From contig NZ_UHIP01000001.1 in NCBI RefSeq assembly GCF_900460245.1, forward strand, positions 1,798,001-1,862,000: a stretch of DNA of 64,000 nucleotides. Reading direction: 5' to 3'. Under the pieces are notes generated by a model, which was not told the DNA's origin, searched no databases, and saw nothing but the letters and a program-made list of their open reading frames with translations. The stretch comes from Vibrio fluvialis. Its GTDB lineage: Bacteria > Pseudomonadota > Gammaproteobacteria > Enterobacterales > Vibrionaceae. Each line of letters opens with the position of its first letter. The first letter of the stretch is position 1. The translations under genes and the position numbers were made by a program. Below are positions 63,348-64,000 of this stretch, piece after piece.

Positions 63348-64000
63348 TTACTCTGGTACTACGGTTAAATTGATGTTCTTAAGCTTTTCAATCACGTCGG
63401 ATTCGTCTTTTTTCGGCAGTGGAAAAGTCCCCACCTGAGCGACCGCACGTTTCGTTGCTGCGCACAATCTGCTGTCACCATCGAGAATTCGGAGATCGCC
63501 CACAATCGCGCCTGTTCCGGTAGGGATAAGGCGCAGATTCACCCTACACTGCTTTCCCTTAAAGCTATCTTCCAACAATAAGTTTTGCTGAATCAACTGA
63601 GTGTAGATGGCACCCCAGCGTTGTGCTTCGCTGGTAACGTGCTGCGAACGAGCCACTGAGTTATTTTGTGACTCAGTCTCAAGGCCAGCAAAGATATTGT
63701 TCAGTGCGGCTTCCTGCTCTTTACGTTCACGCTCAGCACGTTCTGCTCGTTCTTTTTCCAGTCGAGCCTTCTCTGCTGCCGCTTTGGCGGCCTTCTCTTT
63801 CGCGATGCGTTCCTGTTCCGCTTTGACGGCCGCTTCACGCTCTTTACGCGCTTTCTCTTGCGCTTCCTGAGCGGCTTTCTCACGTGCTACTCGCTCTTGT
63901 TCAGCTTTCGCAGCAGCGGCCTCTTTGGCGACACGTTCGGCTTCCGCCTTTTTCGCCGCCTCTTCTTTCAGTTTGCGCTCCGCCTCAGCTTTAGCCGCAC
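63348..64000 (-). CDS. tolA: TolA, C-terminal part
   Basis: The 3' end of tolA; the gene extends past the window edge. The part seen covers the end of domain II, a long helix of Ala, Lys, Glu and Arg (e.g. [17 protein letters not shown]), and the C-terminal domain [53 protein letters not shown] and [17 protein letters not shown]. Two cysteines (in KQCRV and SRLCAATK) may pair as in TolA-III. TolA links the inner-membrane TolQR motor with TolB and Pal. Open to the last base of the window. Confidence 0.95.
   Translation of the reverse strand, partial: AAKAEAERKLKEEAAKKAEAERVAKEAAAAKAEQERVAREKAAQEAQEKARKEREAAVKAEQERIAKEKAAKAAAEKARLEKERAERAERERKEQEAALNNIFAGLETESQNNSVARSQHVTSEAQRWGAIYTQLIQQNLLLEDSFKGKQCRVNLRLIPTGTGAIVGDLRILDGDSRLCAATKRAVAQVGTFPLPKKDESDVIEKLKNINLTVVPE

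Noticed and set aside
1..64000. Mobile elements, prophage, integron or CRISPR
   Set aside because: No transposase, integrase, phage structural gene or regularly spaced repeat was seen; gene content is core-like throughout.

Overview
The window is ordinary chromosomal DNA of a Vibrio. The evidence is a set of Vibrio hallmark loci: the type II secretion pilotin AspS next to metE, TfoX with a sequestered ribosome-binding site, the VxrA/VxrB/VxrC signalling locus, PanP, FabV, the sigma-E small RNA VrrA beside a TetR-fadE pair, and a CqsR-type quorum-sensing kinase next to nadA and the tol-pal cluster. Base composition looks balanced, which would fit the V. fluvialis/V. furnissii side of the genus, but that placement is inference. 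I saw no insertion sequence, integrase, prophage, CRISPR array or rRNA. Locus numbers of V. cholerae quoted here are from memory and serve only as orientation.

Layout. 1-4.3 kb: end of trpA, a dicarboxylate/amino-acid symporter, then yciB, yciA, yciI and aspS. 4.4-8.9 kb: divergent metE/metR with MetJ-type boxes, then two small genes of unknown role. 9-12.1 kb: a large M16 metalloprotease lipoprotein and a small membrane protein. 12.1-14.5 kb: an operon of three different glutathione S-transferases and a GNAT acetyltransferase, divergent from a CSS-motif EAL phosphodiesterase (14.8-16.4 kb). 16.4-20.3 kb: a chemoreceptor, a racemase / Cys-rich mini-protein / GFA operon and a VOC protein. 20.4-25.6 kb: overlapping vxrA-vxrB-vxrC followed by a secreted glycoside-hydrolase-like protein. 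25.8-31.1 kb: FMN reductase, the ABC-F protein YbiT, and ygiQ behind a long structured leader. 31.2-37.9 kb: serC, a YdgA-type protein, an unusual pseudo-receiver/cyclic-nucleotide-domain histidine kinase with a receiver-only partner, a YfaZ-type outer-membrane protein, tfoX. 38-47.4 kb: HDOD protein, lysO, panP, hexR, an iron alcohol dehydrogenase, grxA with an OxyR site, ybjL. 47.5-55.3 kb: fabV, fadE, a PsrA-type repressor with its operator, vrrA, a PLP desulfhydrase, gabD, tRNA-Ser(GGA). 55.4-64 kb: alaE, cqsR, a UPF0149 protein, nadA, and the distal tol-pal cluster (cpoB, pal, tolB, end of tolA).

Functional themes are envelope integrity and signalling (tol-pal, vxr, vrrA, aspS, the YfaZ-type protein), fatty-acid metabolism (psrA, fadE, fabV), redox and detoxification (grxA, the glutathione transferases, GFA, FMN reductase), and environmental or quorum sensing leading to competence and c-di-GMP output (cqsR, tfoX, EAL, chemoreceptor, the orphan kinase pair).

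Most of the window is known core gene content. The best candidates for something undescribed are the structured ygiQ leader RNA, the pseudo-receiver kinase pair, the gene arrangement around vxrABC, the three-GST operon, and a 37-codon ORF whose stop overlaps a start codon of the YfaZ-type gene. No search or folding program was run; every identification rests on reading motifs, gene order and base pairing by eye.
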